64,000 bases of DNA, taken from assembly GCA_958299035.1 (NCBI GenBank), contig CATQJL010000112.1, positions 65,317,117-65,381,116 on the forward strand. Reading direction: 5' to 3'. The position numbers and the translations under genes are program-made. The notes beneath the pieces were generated by a model, which saw only the letters and a list, made by a program, of their open reading frames with translations, did not search any database and was not told where the DNA came from. The DNA is from Cylicocyclus nassatus (Eukaryota > Nematoda > Chromadorea > Rhabditida > Strongylidae). This document shows, piece after piece, positions 36,691-48,922 of the stretch (its first letter is position 1; the number at the start of each line of letters is the position of its first letter).

Positions 36691-37282
36691 ATTGAGAGGG
36701 AAAAATGGAACAAACAAGTTTTGGCTGGCTCATAATTCCATAGTTTGAGGTTATTTGAAGTGGGATGTTCCATATGTGAGCAAAGAAATAGTAGTTTTTT
36801 GTATCAGGTGCAAAAAGAACTCACCTTTGAAACAAAGGTAATATGTTTGAAAATGACCATCTCACCTGTGTGGCCAATTTTTGGAAACCTCAGCATTCGC
36901 TGACACTTGGACCATAGGGGTCATTCATGCTAATTACGATGATGCCTTATGCTGTTAGGGTTTCTTCTTCTCACGCTTACTGTACGTATACGATGGTGGG
37001 CCAAACAACATGGTGCTAGTATTTTGCAAGAAGGGCCTATCTGACATGGTTAACAAAATCATGTTATCGCTAACATCAGAATCACCTCACACTCCCCCCC
37101 CTTTCTAACCCCTCAATACGACCTTCAGGTGAGGCATGTCACACTCCACATTGACCCTGAGTGTGATATTCATTTGGCTCATAGTTCGACTTCCCCTTCG
37201 TTACAGCCTAAAAAGTGAGGAAAGAATCTCATCATACATAGAAACTGTAAAAGTTGCGTTGCCTGCGTAGAAGCTCAATTTA

Positions 37283-38209
37283 TTAGGTTGGCTAATAAAT
37301 AAGTTCGTTTTGACATGCAAATTCAAAGCTTCATAACAATTCACGTAACAGCTATTCAGCCAAGATTTTTCCGTGAGAAGATAGCCTCAAGCCTCTACTC
37401 TTAAATATTGAATAATCAAGATTTTATGTTAGCAAAAAAGGCAGTTATAACCTTATAAGGTCAGACTTTTGAAAAATCGCTTTTTTGATTTTCTAAGTTT
37501 CGTTCTCAGCCTGCAGTGAGTACACAGGCGAGTAACTTGGTGGCTGGGTACATACAGTCTGCCCCAATCCTAACCAGGCCAAAATTGGCATGGCGGGAGT
37601 CCCGCGTCGCCTGGGTTTCGCGGTCACGCCCACGGCCTGCTTCTCTGCTCTCTCTCAATCTTCTCGCTCTCTCCAACAGCGCGCCTATGCAGCGCAGACC
37701 GCTAGCGCTGCGAGCGCGCAAATTCACGGCGACGATTCGACTTGGTCCCAATTAGAGCAGACTGTACAGCCTCTGGCTAGGTGGCGAACCACAATAGAGA
37801 TTGGGACGTGCTGTTTCTGAATTACTGCAGCCAAAATTGTGAAAATTTCCAGGCATTTGCGCGTGAACGTCAAATTTTGGGCGTTCCAGATAACTCGAAT
37901 TCGGCTATATATGGCCATGCAAATGGTTGAAAATTCAAAAAGCTGTGTCGGTAGCGAATCTACACTTTATACCGGACTTCAATTCGTTTTTCGGAACGTG
38001 AATTTCGAAATTTTGAGGAAAAAATCGGACCAATTTTCTTTCCCTCATCATTTCATTATCAGAAAAATCAGTTTCGAGAAAATAGAGTTTACCTTCCGAT
38101 TCTCCTTGATTTGCTCTTTCCAATGGTACCATAAATACACACGAAAACTGATTTGTGACAATTCTACAAACTGCTAAAAACGACCGAACTTATTTTTTTG
38201 CCAACCTAA
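37283..38209. mobile_element. mariner-like element with TTAGGTTGGC ends
   Basis: TTAGGTTGGC at 37283 and GCCAACCTAA ending at 38209, both flanked by TA, are classic mariner-type termini. AAATAAGTTCG near the left end pairs with CGAACTTATTT on the right. The interior has no transposase and holds a nested GC-rich element (37555-37764). Frames of up to 112 codons in it have no motif. Confidence 0.8.
37555..37764. mobile_element. 210-bp GC-rich TIR element nested in the mariner-like copy
   Basis: CAGTCTGCCCCAATCC at 37555 and, inverted, AATTAGAGCAGACTG ending at 37764 are both flanked by TA. The composition is much richer in GC than its host element. Overlapping open frames on both strands reflect composition. 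Confidence 0.75.
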
Positions 38210-38507
38210 TATTTGCGACTGCGCGACTGTCACCAACACACCGACAGGCAATCGAGTGACTATCAATTACTAGGGTACTTTAGAATCAAAATCCGCATAA
38301 CTTCATGTCACTTGCAGTCCCAGTAAATTAGGCTGAGGAGGGAAAGGGGCCAAATTTTCTCCAGATAAAGTTGCGTAGCGTTGTCCACGCAGGAAGAAAC
38401 ATTTTTTCTGGATACTTCTCAAAATTTTTAAGGGGACATGACCCGAAATTTCGGAAAAAGGTGGCGTGGCGGCAGCTACGCTCTCAAAAAATTTTTTTTC
38501 ACAAGAC

Positions 38508-38995
38508 TAATAAGGGAAACTTGTTCAGTCGAAGTGGCCTTCTGAATGAGATGTACATGTAGATGAGATGTATATTATATTGGATGGCATAAAACGCTGA
38601 TTCCAATCCTTCTTATCTGCAGAACGTTTATGAACGAGGAGTTATAAGCGTTTTTGGAGCGAATAATTGTACATGCATTTCGGATAAAAAAGAGTTGCTA
38701 AAATTTACTAGCCCTCAAATAAGGCGACCAATGGGGATATATTTTTCTATTTTAGAGAATTTTTTGAATGAAGTGCTCTGATGATTATCACTGCTCCACT
38801 GAAGAATTAGAAAATGTATTACAGTTATTTTTGTCTTAGTGCACATTCATTTTTTGCTCCAATAAGCGCTCATAACTCCTCTCCATAAACGCTATGGGGT
38901 AAGGAAGGCAGATTTGAAATCAGCATTTTATGTCCTTCAATATGGTCTACACCTCATTCAAGAAGGCCACTTCGACTAAACAAGCTTCCCTTGTA
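38508..38995. mobile_element. MITE, ACAAGGGAA group
   Basis: TAAGGGAAACTTGTTCAGTCGAAGTGGCC-type left end and GGCCACTTCGACTAAACAAG with CTTCCCTTGT at the right. The interior includes AACGCTGATTCCAATC and its inverted partner. Confidence 0.75.
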
Positions 38996-39413
38996 AGTTG
39001 GGTTTTCAAAAAATATTACAAATTAATCTATTTATCTACAAGTATGGACAACTCCTGCACATTTTTATATCTCATATAAGCAACCTTCGGATATTTCGCG
39101 ACCCATTCTCGAGGGGGAGGGACGGGGCATCCCCACCCCATCGGTCTGCGTTATGCACAAGCTCGCTAGTTATGGCAATACACTCCTTTATTCATTATGA
39201 ATTCGTGATATTACAACCGGCTTTTAGTGTTCTTTGAGTTATTGACTTATCTGTAAAATGGAATACCGAAATATCAAATTCTGCGTCTTCGTAGCACAAT
39301 TTTGCGATGCACGCCTAGCGGGGTAGTTAGTTTTGTTTTGAGCATCCCGAACATGTGATCGTTTGATTTGATTTTTTTGATTTTAAGTCACAGTGACCTA
39401 ACAGTCTTTCCTA

Positions 39414-41076
39414 ACAAGGGAAGGATACTTGGTCAAAGTGGCCCATAGAAAATGGTATCTTATATATAAAGCTGAATGTCTGTTTGTCTGTATGTCTGTC
39501 TGTCTGTCTGTCTGTCTGTATGTGTGTACGTATGTTCCGAATAGAAAATTTCATTTCTGAACCGATCCGGACCAAACTTGGCACACATACACTACGGGCC
39601 CCGGCGGGTGTCATAGGCTACTTTTCGTCATCGATCGATATCGATTTTATCGATTTTTATCGATTTTTTGCTGAGTTCACCTACGGGGCTGGGAGTTGGC
39701 ACAGGGGGGTAATCGAGCATGGGGATTCCGAATATAATATTGGTTTTCAGGATTATCGATTACTTTTATCGATTTTATCGATTTTTTGCAAAGTTTGAGC
39801 TACGGGGCTGGGAGTTCGCACAGGGGGGTAATCGAGCATGGGGATTCCGAATACAATATTGGTTTTCAGGATTATCGATTACTTCTATCGATTTTATCGA
39901 TTTTTTGCAAAGTTTGAGCTACGGGGCTGGGAGTTCGCACAGGGGGGTAATCGAGCCTGCTGATCACTCCCAAGGGGGGTGATCAGCATGCTCGATTACA
40001 CCCCTGTGCCAAAATCCAGCCCCCTAGCTCAAATTTTCAAAAAATCGATAAAATCGATAAAAGTAATGGACGATCTTGAAAACTAATATTGTATTCGTAA
40101 TCTGCATGCTCGATTACCCCCCTGTGCAAACTCCCAGCCCCGCAGGTCAAACTTCACAAAAAAATCGATAAAATCGATGAAAGTAATGGACGATCCTGAA
40201 AACTAATATTGTGTTCGTAATCAGCATGCTCGATTACCCCCCCTGTGCAAAATCCCAGCCTCGCATGTCAAAATTTACAAAAAATCGATAAAATCAATAA
40301 AAGTAATGGACGATCCTGAAAACTAATATTGTGTTCGTAATCAGCATGCTCGATTACCCCCCCTGTGCAAAATCCCAGCCTCGCATGTCAAAATTTACAA
40401 AAAATCGATAAAATCAATAAAAGTAATCGATAATTCTGAAAACTAATATTGTATTCGGAATTCCCATGCTCACTTCCCCCCCTGTGCCAACTCCTAGCCC
40501 TGTAGGTGAACTCTGCAAAAAAATCGATAAAAATCGGTAAAATCGACATCGATCGATAACGAAAAGTGGACTGTGACACCCGCCGGGGCCCGAAGTGTAT
40601 GTGTGCCAAGTTTGGTCCGGATACGGCGGAGCCGGGTAAGCCAGCTAGTTATCTTATAGAGCGTAAAACGCTGATTCCGAATCTGCTTTCGGTATTTGCA
40701 AAGCGCCTTTGGGATGGGAGTTACGAGAGTTTTTTGAGGCAAAAATTCAAGGTTTTGGTTAAGGTAAAAGCGAGTGATGAGGTCTTTTCTGCGTTTGAAT
40801 GGAGTAATGTACGGGTCAAATTATTAGAATGAAGATACTAACTGCAAGAAGCGCCGTGGCAGTAATCATGATCCCCTCCAAGCTCACAGACTACAGTTTT
40901 AGAAGATTTTATTGTAGCTGCGTCTCAAAATTTTTGGGTCAAAGAATTTCCATAACTCCCCTCCCAGAATCGCTTTGCAGATACCAAAAGCAGATTCGGA
41001 ATCAGCGTTTTATGCTCTATAAAGCAGTGTCCATTTCCTATAAAAACGCCACTTCGACCAAGTATCCTTCCCTTGT
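39414..41076. mobile_element. MITE of the ACAAGGGAA group split by a Helitron
   Basis: Left end ACAAGGGAAGGATACTTGGT at 39414; right end inverted, ACCAAGTATCCTTCCCTTGT, ending at 41076. The two halves are interrupted at 39457/40649 by a Helitron. The flanks (GCCCATAGAAAATGG, TTATAGAGCGTAAAACGCTG) match the inverted arm at 40995-41045. Confidence 0.85.
39458..40648 (+). mobile_element. complete non-autonomous Helitron
   Basis: The 5' end TCTTATATATAAAGC follows A (39457). The 3' end is a GC hairpin, GGCGGAGCCGGGTAAGCCAG, then CTAG, followed by T (40649). No Rep/helicase frame is present. After a (GTCT)n tract and CCGATCCGGACCAAACTTGG, the body is an array of about 116-base units rich in ATCGATTTTATCGATT: roughly two and a half copies forward, then four copies in the opposite orientation. 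Confidence 0.88.
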
Positions 41077-41161
41077 AAGTGCTCATCTCCACATGCTTTA
41101 CACCTCAAAGTTAAGCCATACCTAAGCACATGCAGGGGTGTTTCGAAGTGTCGCAAAAAAT

Positions 41162-42294
41162 CTAACAAGCCTGCTCTTGCATACACCTTCTAATCGAGTT
41201 GAGCAACGAATATGAAAATGGGGAAAAGAATGACACTTCCTCCGAGTTCCTTGTTTTTACGCGTCTAACGACAATGAATGCTCCTCTGATTTGAAATCCG
41301 TTTGGTTCGGCAATCTGAAGTGCCTTCTTGATTGACGCAGCCTCGTCTGTGGCATTAAATGACACTGCTGCGGCTGTTCGAAACATGTTTCCAATCGCAC
41401 TGACATTTGTGCGGACAGGCGCAGAAAAATAATGTGGAAGGATACCTATAATACCTTGTCCGATGAGAAGTAGTCTTACATTGTTTTTTGTTTAGGCTTA
41501 TTTGAACATTGAGGAACGGAAGCCACTCGTCCTTTGACTTTTTCCTAGTAAATCAGTGTCATGTTTGTTTATCAAAGCAGCATTCAAACAAGTCTTGAAC
41601 ATAAGGATATCAAGTAGAAACTGATTCTAGGACTTTAGCTAATACGCTGCTTCAGCGCAAGCGACTCACTCACATCTGAGAGATCCGCTTCCAAACTAGA
41701 CCCCAGCAACATAACGGACGATTTGCATCGCGCTTGCATGCTTTCGCGCGAGGACTCGCGTTAGGACAAAAAATCACTTTCCACGTGAGACCCACATATG
41801 TCCACATTTGCCATTTGCCTTCAAGTAGATCGAAGCAGGCCTTCATCTCTGTCTGTTTCAATATACAGTGAGGGTATCGTTGGTATAGCGACAATAGAGA
41901 ATGGTCAGCTTGACAACTCGCAGCTTTTACTTTTGAGCTGAAGCTTATAGCCAAGGCATGTTGAGCGCTAATCCAGAGCAAGGCTCCTAGTTTGCTTGAA
42001 GTGCCGTGCTGAATATTAAGTTACCTTTTAACAGCATCATTTGCTCTGACAACCATGTTGTTAATATCATCGGTTGATAGCTCAAACACGCCTTGTAGCG
42101 CTTTCGCTGATACGTGAAAGAATTCTTTACCTTATTATAGTTATTGTGTATTCTTCAAACGCTCGAGTAAGGCATTACCATTCGTATCATTACCTTTCGG
42201 GTGCGCGGGAACGTGTATTGCAACAAATGCGAGAACAACATTGAGTAGCCGTGTCCTGTCCTCAAAGTCTCTGACGGTGCTTGGGTCGATCTTC
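41162..42294 (-). CDS. candidate spliced gene, 5'-incomplete, unknown product
   Basis: Six blocks join in phase with GT-AG borders: 42294-42194, 42106-42025, 41994-41931, 41852-41778, 41732-41674, 41474-41162 (stop). The first two read plausibly as protein (DPSTVRDFEDRTRLLNVVLA, then FELSTDDINNMVVRANDAVK). The last contains AAAVSFNATDEAASIKKAL and NGFQIRGAFIVVRR, which loosely resembles the end of an RNA-recognition motif; this is inference from pattern only. No start codon is identified: upstream lies a fold-back element (about 42440-43120). Some acceptors are weak (CTTCAAG, AATGTAAG). It could be a decayed gene, part of a repeat, or chance. Confidence 0.3.
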
Positions 42295-42439
42295 CTGGGC
42301 TAGTAGATCGGCCTTTATTTTGCGTTTTTATAAGATACAGAAGATCGTATTCATCAACGAATCCCAAGAGCAAACTTTACCCTTGAGGGCAAGTTTTACA
42401 TCAGAAAGCGATCAACTCGTATTCACAAAGCTCAAGGGC

Positions 42440-43120
42440 GGTACGTATCAATCGCCCGTACGGGTAAGGGTTCCCATTCAGGTTGTATCCGCTTCATAGC
42501 TCGCTGCTTTGTAAATATGTGTTCTTCCTTGTTTGTCCATCTTTTGAAAATCCTACTACTCTAGTATTGCAGCATAATTGATAGCAGCACTCTGCTGTAT
42601 AAGCTGAAATTTTCGTTATTTTGTAACGGGATCCTCAGGGAATCACGGCTCATTTTCAAAGTTATTTATCTTTGCAAAAATTTAATGAAAACGTCGAACA
42701 GTTGTGCTGAAGACTTATTATGACAATGCTAAGCATGCTCCCAGTAGCACAGCTGAAATGTTGAAGTTTTGAGTATTTCGATAAACCCCTACTCGCGAGC
42801 AGAGACCCATGGAAAATCTCGTCGATTTGAGTTTCCACTTATTACTTCCACAAAAATGCTCAGCACGTCACAATAGATCAACAGCATACCTTTGCGACGT
42901 TTTCATTGAGTTTTTGCAAAGATAAATCCGAAAATCTCAGATTACACAGCAAAGGTTGCTGTTCGTCATGCTACAATATTAAGGTAGTAAGGCCAAAGAT
43001 GTAAAACAAGGAAGAACACAGATCTCTACAGCACAGATCCTCATGCACATCCCCACAAATGTATGAAGCGGATATTACCTAAATGGGAACCTTTACCAGA
43101 CGGGTGATGATACATACCGC
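42440..43120. repeat. fold-back element
   Basis: GGGTTCCCATTCAGG near 42467 is mirrored by TAAATGGGAACC near 43080. TTCTTCCTTGTTT near 42521 is mirrored by AAACAAGGAAGAA near 43004. TTATCTTTGCAAAAA near 42666 is mirrored by TTTTTGCAAAGATAA near 42912. There is no coding frame. Confidence 0.8.
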
Positions 43121-43149
43121 CTCAGGTTACGCTTAGCAGCAAGCGTTAA

Positions 43150-43560
43150 ACGCAATGTCTCACCAAAATTGAGGTCGCGCGGATCTTCAGATATTCTATT
43201 ACAGGGACCTCTAAATAGGCCATTGCAACAAGTCCCACTCAATTTGACCCCCTCTACAGAAAAGTTCGCTCAAGGTGGTACGCGGAGAGCGATTCGGTAC
43301 GCGCGGACGACTCTTCGGTCTCCCCCCTTGCGCGTTTGAACATGTGCCTCCACTTGGCATCCACTTCCCCTCTGTTGCTGCCACTGTGGCTGAGGCTGAA
43401 GTTGGAATGCACAACTCGTCCACGTTGCTTCCGCGGGTCCTCCAGATAACGGGGTTTTTGGGAACTCCGTGCTATTCATAGATACAGTGCTAGACAGGGT
43501 CCGACAGGCTTGCAAAATGCAAAAATCTCGACAACTAAATTTTGGTGAGACACTGCCTTT
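43150..43560. mobile_element. MITE with GCARTGTCTCACC termini
   Basis: GTTAAACGCAATGTCTCACC at the left is mirrored by GGTGAGACACTGCCTTTAAA at the right; AAAATT and the GATC/GAGAT motifs next to them also pair. The GC-rich interior has long frames on both strands that are artefacts of composition. Confidence 0.65.
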
Positions 43561-44055
43561 AAATATACATAGGGGTAAAGCTTACCTCGGAAAGCGACTA
43601 ACATGTGCTCGTCAACGACTCTGAGGGTAAACCCTACCCTTGAGGGTAAACCTTACCCCAGAAAGCTAACCCGTATGCATGAACGTGGTCCATCAAGGCA
43701 AATTAGCTCACCCTAGAATATAGCAAGGTTGAACTTAACCTGAAACTTCGTACAAGCACTAAGTGATCTTTCGACGCACTCTACTCATTCCTACCGATTC
43801 TGTTTTGACAATGCACAATAAAAATAATATCTTCAAGATTCCTATGTCCTCTTTTTCTTCATGTAGTCATACTACAAAAATTATTTTCTAGTACTCTAAT
43901 CTGAACATATTTAGTTAAGCCACGTTAGTTTGATTACGTATCAAATGATCTACTGGACGAGTATACTTGTGAACTGAGGTCTATATGCATGTACATGCCC
44001 GAGGGGGGGGGGAAGGTGATTTGAAAGGGGATGCGCCATATCTTGTTACTTTATA
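43561..44055. other. no gene; short ACCCTTGAGGGT repeats
   Basis: Contains several ACCCTTGAGGGTAAACCTTACC-like short inverted units near 43630-43665, also found near 42379-42400 and 57250-57310. A 9-base G run is near 44005. Confidence 0.45.
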
Positions 44056-44731
44056 CAGGGTGTCCCAAAAGTATGTATCGAACGTTTGATCGTTAATATC
44101 TCTCTTCCCAAGAAGTCTTTTGCCTTGCTTCAAGTACCATTTTGTAGAGCTAGCTTCAACTTAGATTTGCATTATAGAACGAATCACTCATTCCTCTTCA
44201 TTACTGTAGGATTACGGTAGAAACTTCAAAGAGGGTTTTAAGCAATGAAAGGCCATATTTTGCCTTAGAAAGGAAACAAAACAGCAAGTTTTCACACTAG
44301 GCTAATTAGAGTTGCTGATTATAACTGTAAAGTTCCCAACTTATTATGATGCTTCATTGAGGAGTTATGCCAGGTAAGAGGTAGCGGCCATTTTTTCAAT
44401 GTTCCTAAAAAGTGCGATTACACCGTGTAGAAAGCTTTGTAATCTTGTGAATAGTTGAGTATTGAACTCAGCATCCATAAAAACCCTATTACACAAGTTT
44501 TCACAATTTTTTGAAGAATTTTGGAACTGCAGCTTTTTCCACATTGACACCATATGTTTCAAGTTTCTACCGTAATCCTACAGTAATGAAGAGAGATGGG
44601 TGATTCGTTCTTTAATGCAAATCTAAGTTGAAGCCAGCTCTACAAAATGGTACTTGAAGCAAGGCAAAAGACTTCTTATGAAGAGAAATATTAACGATCA
44701 AACGTTCGATACATACTTTTGGGACACCCTG
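44056..44731. mobile_element. mariner-like MITE, copy 2
   Basis: CAGGGTGTCCCAAAAGTATG and inverted CATACTTTTGGGACACCCTG with TA on both sides. The arms are long and continue through GATCGTTAATATCTCTCTTC and CAAGTACCATTTTGTAGAG. Same family as 10703-11350. Confidence 0.88.
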
Positions 44732-44741
44732 TATATTTATA

Positions 44742-45449
44742 TTAGGTGGGTGCAAAAGTTCTGTCGTTTTATTTTCAAAAATTTGTAACTTCGCCAGATT
44801 TCAACGGATTTGCTTGCTTGTAATTTTATTAGAAAGAATTTTTCTTCCGCTTTCAATCGCTTTTTTGTGGAGCTCCTGTTTCACACTGAGTGCCGAGATA
44901 AAAATGGAAAACTAAGACCATGTAAACTTTGAACATTTTAAGTTAGGTCACCAAAAATCTGGAATGCTGCAGAAAAATTTGAAATCGTCAATACTTATGT
45001 TTTTTGGCCTACTCTTTGCAATTGTGAAGAGTTTGTGCTGTTTGAACGTCTCCGTGAGAAGTTATGATTTTCGCGAAAATTCACTAATTAATTGATTTTG
45101 GCGTTTTCCATGGTAAACTCGATATTCATAACTTCTCACGGAGACGTTCAAACAGCACAAACTTTTCACAATTGCAAATGGTATACTAAAAAACATATGT
45201 ACTGACGATTTCAGATTTTTCTGCAGCATTCCAGATTTTTGGTGACCTAACTTAAAATGTTCAAAGTTTACAAGGTCTTAGTTTTCCATTTTTATCTCGG
45301 CACTCAGTGTGAAACAGAAGCTCCACAAAAGAGCGATTGAAAGCGAAAGACCAATTCTTTCTAATAAAATTACAAGCAAGCAAATCCGTTCATCTGGCGA
45401 AGTTACAAATTTTTGAAGATAAAACGACAGAACTTTTGCACCCACCTAA
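44742..45449. mobile_element. mariner-like hairpin, TTAGGTGGGTGCAAAAG ends
   Basis: TTAGGTGGGTGCAAAAGTTC and inverted GAACTTTTGCACCCACCTAA, TA on both sides. It is a nearly perfect hairpin with arms of about 330 bases (GTGCTGTTTGAACGTCTCC near 45038 against GGAGACGTTCAAACAGCAC near 45138) and no coding capacity. It starts only ten bases after the preceding element. Confidence 0.9.
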
Positions 45450-46720
45450 TATTATTCTTTTTCTATTTGTCCCATTAATGTTCACATGCCCTAAAATCTA
45501 AGTATAGATGACAGGACATTGCCATACAAGCTGAAAATCTTACTATTTGTATGATCTCCTGGGGATCCCCGGAAAATCATCTCACATCTTTAAGTAACTT
45601 TTTTCTCATAAACTGGATGAAAATGCAGAAAAAATGTATCGGGGATATACTATGGCACTGCTGAACGTGTTTATAGCAGAAAAGTAAAATTAGGACATTG
45701 AAATTAACGGTGAACCGCCAATCCATATGCTTTGCCGAAAGTATCCCCAGCAGTGCCAAAGTAGATCCTCGCAATTTTACGACGTCTTTTTCCACTTCCT
45801 GAAAGATAGGTAACGTTGAAAACATATGGTGGTTTCTTGGGGATCTCTAGGGGATCGCACGAATCAGTGGAAACCTCAGCTTGTATTGCAATGTTCAACC
45901 CTCCATTATATTCAAGTATCAGGGACTATCCCGCGTACGCCACAGTATCAGGGCATAAGAACCTTCAGAAGGTAGACGGAAGAGAAAGGATACAGATATC
46001 TAGATTAGCGCGAAATATGACGCGCCCCTCTCATTCTAAGATCTCCTCTCCGCTCCAGCAAGGATATGCGTGCATACGGGCCTAAGATTTAATTGAGGGA
46101 ACCCATATCACAAAAATCTTCCCAATCTTACTCGCTGAGCTTGAGCTTGAGCTTTTTAAACAATGACTGCTATCTGAGTCATTGGGCTTGATGTTCGCCA
46201 AATCAAAATCCTTAGTTGCACACATACCCTCGATACATAGAGCCACGTACTCTGGTAACCTTCACTTTGAGGGCTATGAGGGAACACAACCTTCATCTGG
46301 AAAAAAACAGAAGTCATCCGGGGCGAAGCCCCCGATGTTATTATTCTGACTACATCGGAACGAATGTTAATGAAGCAAATATAGGGAATAATATCTTTGG
46401 CTTATCTCAGCGAAACCGAGAATTTGCGTTTTCATGGCCTTTTTCACGTTAAAAAGAAGGTTTCTGTGAAATTTTCGCCAGAATTCAGGACAAAATTCCT
46501 CAGTTAACCTCTTATTTGACCAGAATAGAGTTTCAGAAGTTGAGGAAAGCTGTTGGAGTTAAAAAAAACGAGAGGCTGTGCTTAAATTTGCGCAGAGAAT
46601 TGCGCACGAAAGCGCCAGTTTATCTCGTTAATTAGTGATTTTCAAAGTTTGGGACGTTGTCAGTTCTCCTCGTCGTGTTATGACGATCAGAATGATATAT
46701 AATGTTACAGGGTTTCGTTG
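45450..46720. other. no confident gene
   Basis: Minus 45898-45704 is an open 64-codon frame (with IPKKPPYVFNVTYLSGSGK) that might be an exon, but no partner exon was found. The rest shows no frame or repeat of note. Confidence 0.35.
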
Positions 46721-46734
46721 AGACCCCGCGGAGA

Positions 46735-46860
46735 TCTGCTACCAGAGCCAAATGCCCCGTCGGCTCTGGTCTGTCTCCGCTGCTCGTCTGCGTCTGCGCG
46801 CGCTGCGCGCTACCTCGCTACCCCAAACGCGGGGCGCGGGGCATTTGGCTCTGGTACCCT
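46735..46860. repeat. GC-rich inverted repeat
   Basis: TACCAGAGCCAAATGCCCCG at 46740-46759 is mirrored by CGGGGCATTTGGCTCTGGTA at 46837-46856. The spacer is rich in GCGC and CTGCGTCTGCG. Confidence 0.85.
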
Positions 46861-47678
46861 TTTCTTCGCTGTTTCGAACCGAATTTTAACAAGCTATATA
46901 TCATTTTGAAGCTCTTGATCTCTATTTTTACGCTGACAACGTCCCAAAACCATATTTTTTAATTTGGTCGAGAAATCCAGCAAAAACCTTGTTTTCGAAA
47001 ATCTCTTGTTTTTCTCCCAGTTTAACTCATTTCATGCAGTTTTTTCGTGCATTCTATAGATCTTGCTCCTGTTCATAATGCAGACAACCACCCAGCCCTT
47101 ATCTCTTCGACTGTGGTGAAATTTTCTGCAAAAACCGTGAAAAGTGCGTTTTTCTTTGCTTTGCTCTATTTCAGTGCTTTCGCAGCGATTTTTTCCAGCT
47201 TGGGCGATTGTTGCTCAGAATGATAAGCGCAACAATCCAGACAACGTCCCAGGAAACAGGAACGTTAATGAGGGGGTAAAAATTCAAAGGACGCATCAAA
47301 AATCAAAACCCCGCGTTGCGAATTGCTGGTTCTGGAACGAAAACTTGCACTCTGAAAAGCCGCCAAGTGAAGGGCTTCAAACCTTATTGCGGCGCTTTTA
47401 TCCGGTTTACAGCAGTTTCTTTTGCTTTTTATATCTGTTCTACGTCATTTTCTCTTCTCTGATCTTTTCAAACAACCTTCACTATTTATGACGTCAGATG
47501 TTCAAACAACCTTCACTTTTGGCGCCCTGTCTCTAGACTAACGAAGGTATGGTTGCACATGTACTCATTCAAAACTAAATTGTTCACTGTAACAACTATT
47601 ATACTAATGGTAACATCAAACTTATGAACACAAAGAGGTCATAGAAAATTGAAACATAGTAACATAAATATATGTTCA
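46861..47678. other. no gene recognised
   Basis: Plus frame 47144-47488 (115 codons) lacks motifs. CAAACAACCTTCACT occurs twice (about 47473 and 47505). Confidence 0.35.
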
Positions 47679-47830
47679 CTAGCTGGCTTACCCGGCTCCG
47701 CCCGGCCCTGTCAAAAACGATAAAGGTTCCATTTCTATCCCTGTACACTTTTACCTAAGTAAAATCGATAAAAGTAAGAATAATTTCAAAAACTAAAGGC
47801 GTTATTCGGCTATCCAGGCCCTAAAATGTT
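47679..47830 (-). mobile_element. truncated Helitron 3' end
   Basis: CTAG at 47679-47682 followed by CTGGCTTACCCGGCTCCGCC is the complement of the Helitron 3' hairpin. AAAATCGATAAAAGTAA follows. No TC end was found, so this is a fragment. Confidence 0.7.
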
Positions 47831-48922
47831 TTTGAGGTGGATCTTGCTCAAACTCGGTATATGGGGATTATTCAAGCCGCTGATGACGAATATCGTAGTT
47901 ATTTCGCGTGGCAGCAGGTAAAAATCATGAACCTGCCTGAAACCTTGGCAGAAAATTACCTAAAGTGCTGTTTCAAGAATATCGTGCTCAATCCCCAGGA
48001 TAAAGGCAATTCGTGTGGTATTTTATTTATTTATTTATTACATACGCTCTGGGCGTTCCTTAAAAAGACAAAAATACACAGTTACTCATACTCTAATACC
48101 ACGATAATTCATCATGTAGTTTGGGTCTAAGCATTCGGACTAGATTATTGGAAGTGTGATGAAAGCCTGTTTGTGACTGCTCTAAGACTGTAGTCAACAG
48201 AACTGAATTAGTGTGTTTCATGGAGATGGTACCCACGCCCCCTTTTCCAGCAAAACAATTTTGATCCAAACAAGCAAACGGTTTGATGGTTGATAAACTG
48301 TCTAATCTCACCAAACCAGTATGCCGAGGAGAGTAAATGACTCAAATGGATAGCAGTAAGGATTGTAGAGAATGAATAACTCATATGTGAATAAGATCAT
48401 GTTAAGCTAGTGTAATCTATGGAGTGGTAATCATACCAACTCGTTTGCCAGCAGAAAATGCTCTTGATAAAATAAGCAAAGCGGGGCTCGGTTGATGGAA
48501 TAATACTAAAGAACCTTGCCCAAATGATTCCGGGGAGGGCCCAATGCCTCCGGGAGAATATCAATGAGTTTCACTTTTTTGTGTATCAACTGGAGCAAGT
48601 CAACAAGCTGTACTGATAGAAAAGGGCAAATTGTTTAGACCTCTACCATAATGACAAAACATGGATTAGTAAGTCATGTAAAAAGAAAATGTCACTAAGA
48701 AAAAACACAAGTTAAAGTCGTATTGGAAATTGAGTTTGTAGTTGAAAAACTCCGTGCACTCGAGTTGAGTGGAACGCATAAATAAAGGCAGGACGAGCAG
48801 TGATCATGAAGAAGTTAGGATAACCATATGAATGAACTGAAGAGCGCCATTTCACAGTGCAATAACATAGGTGTAGCAGCACCAAAGAGAAAAGCGGTAG
48901 CTGAAATAGAAGTTTGAAACTT
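47831..48922. other. no gene recognised
   Basis: AT-rich; the frames (97 and 73 codons) carry no motif. Confidence 0.35.

Noticed and set aside
39660..40470. CRISPR-like array
   Set aside because: The repeats are contiguous 116-base units without unique spacers, in a eukaryotic Helitron.
43211..43515. Long minus-strand frames, one reading DPRDLNFGETLRLTLAAKR
   Set aside because: They coincide with the inverted termini (GCARTGTCTCACC) and GC-rich centre of a MITE at 43150-43560; protein-like appearance is a composition effect.
44365..44562. 65-codon minus frame
   Set aside because: Lies wholly within the mariner-like MITE copy 2.
45704..45898. Single exon with IPKKPPYVFNVTYLSG
   Set aside because: No partner exon, splice context or recognised family.
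47144..47491. 115-codon plus frame
   Set aside because: No domain and repetitive surroundings (duplicate CAAACAACCTTCACT).
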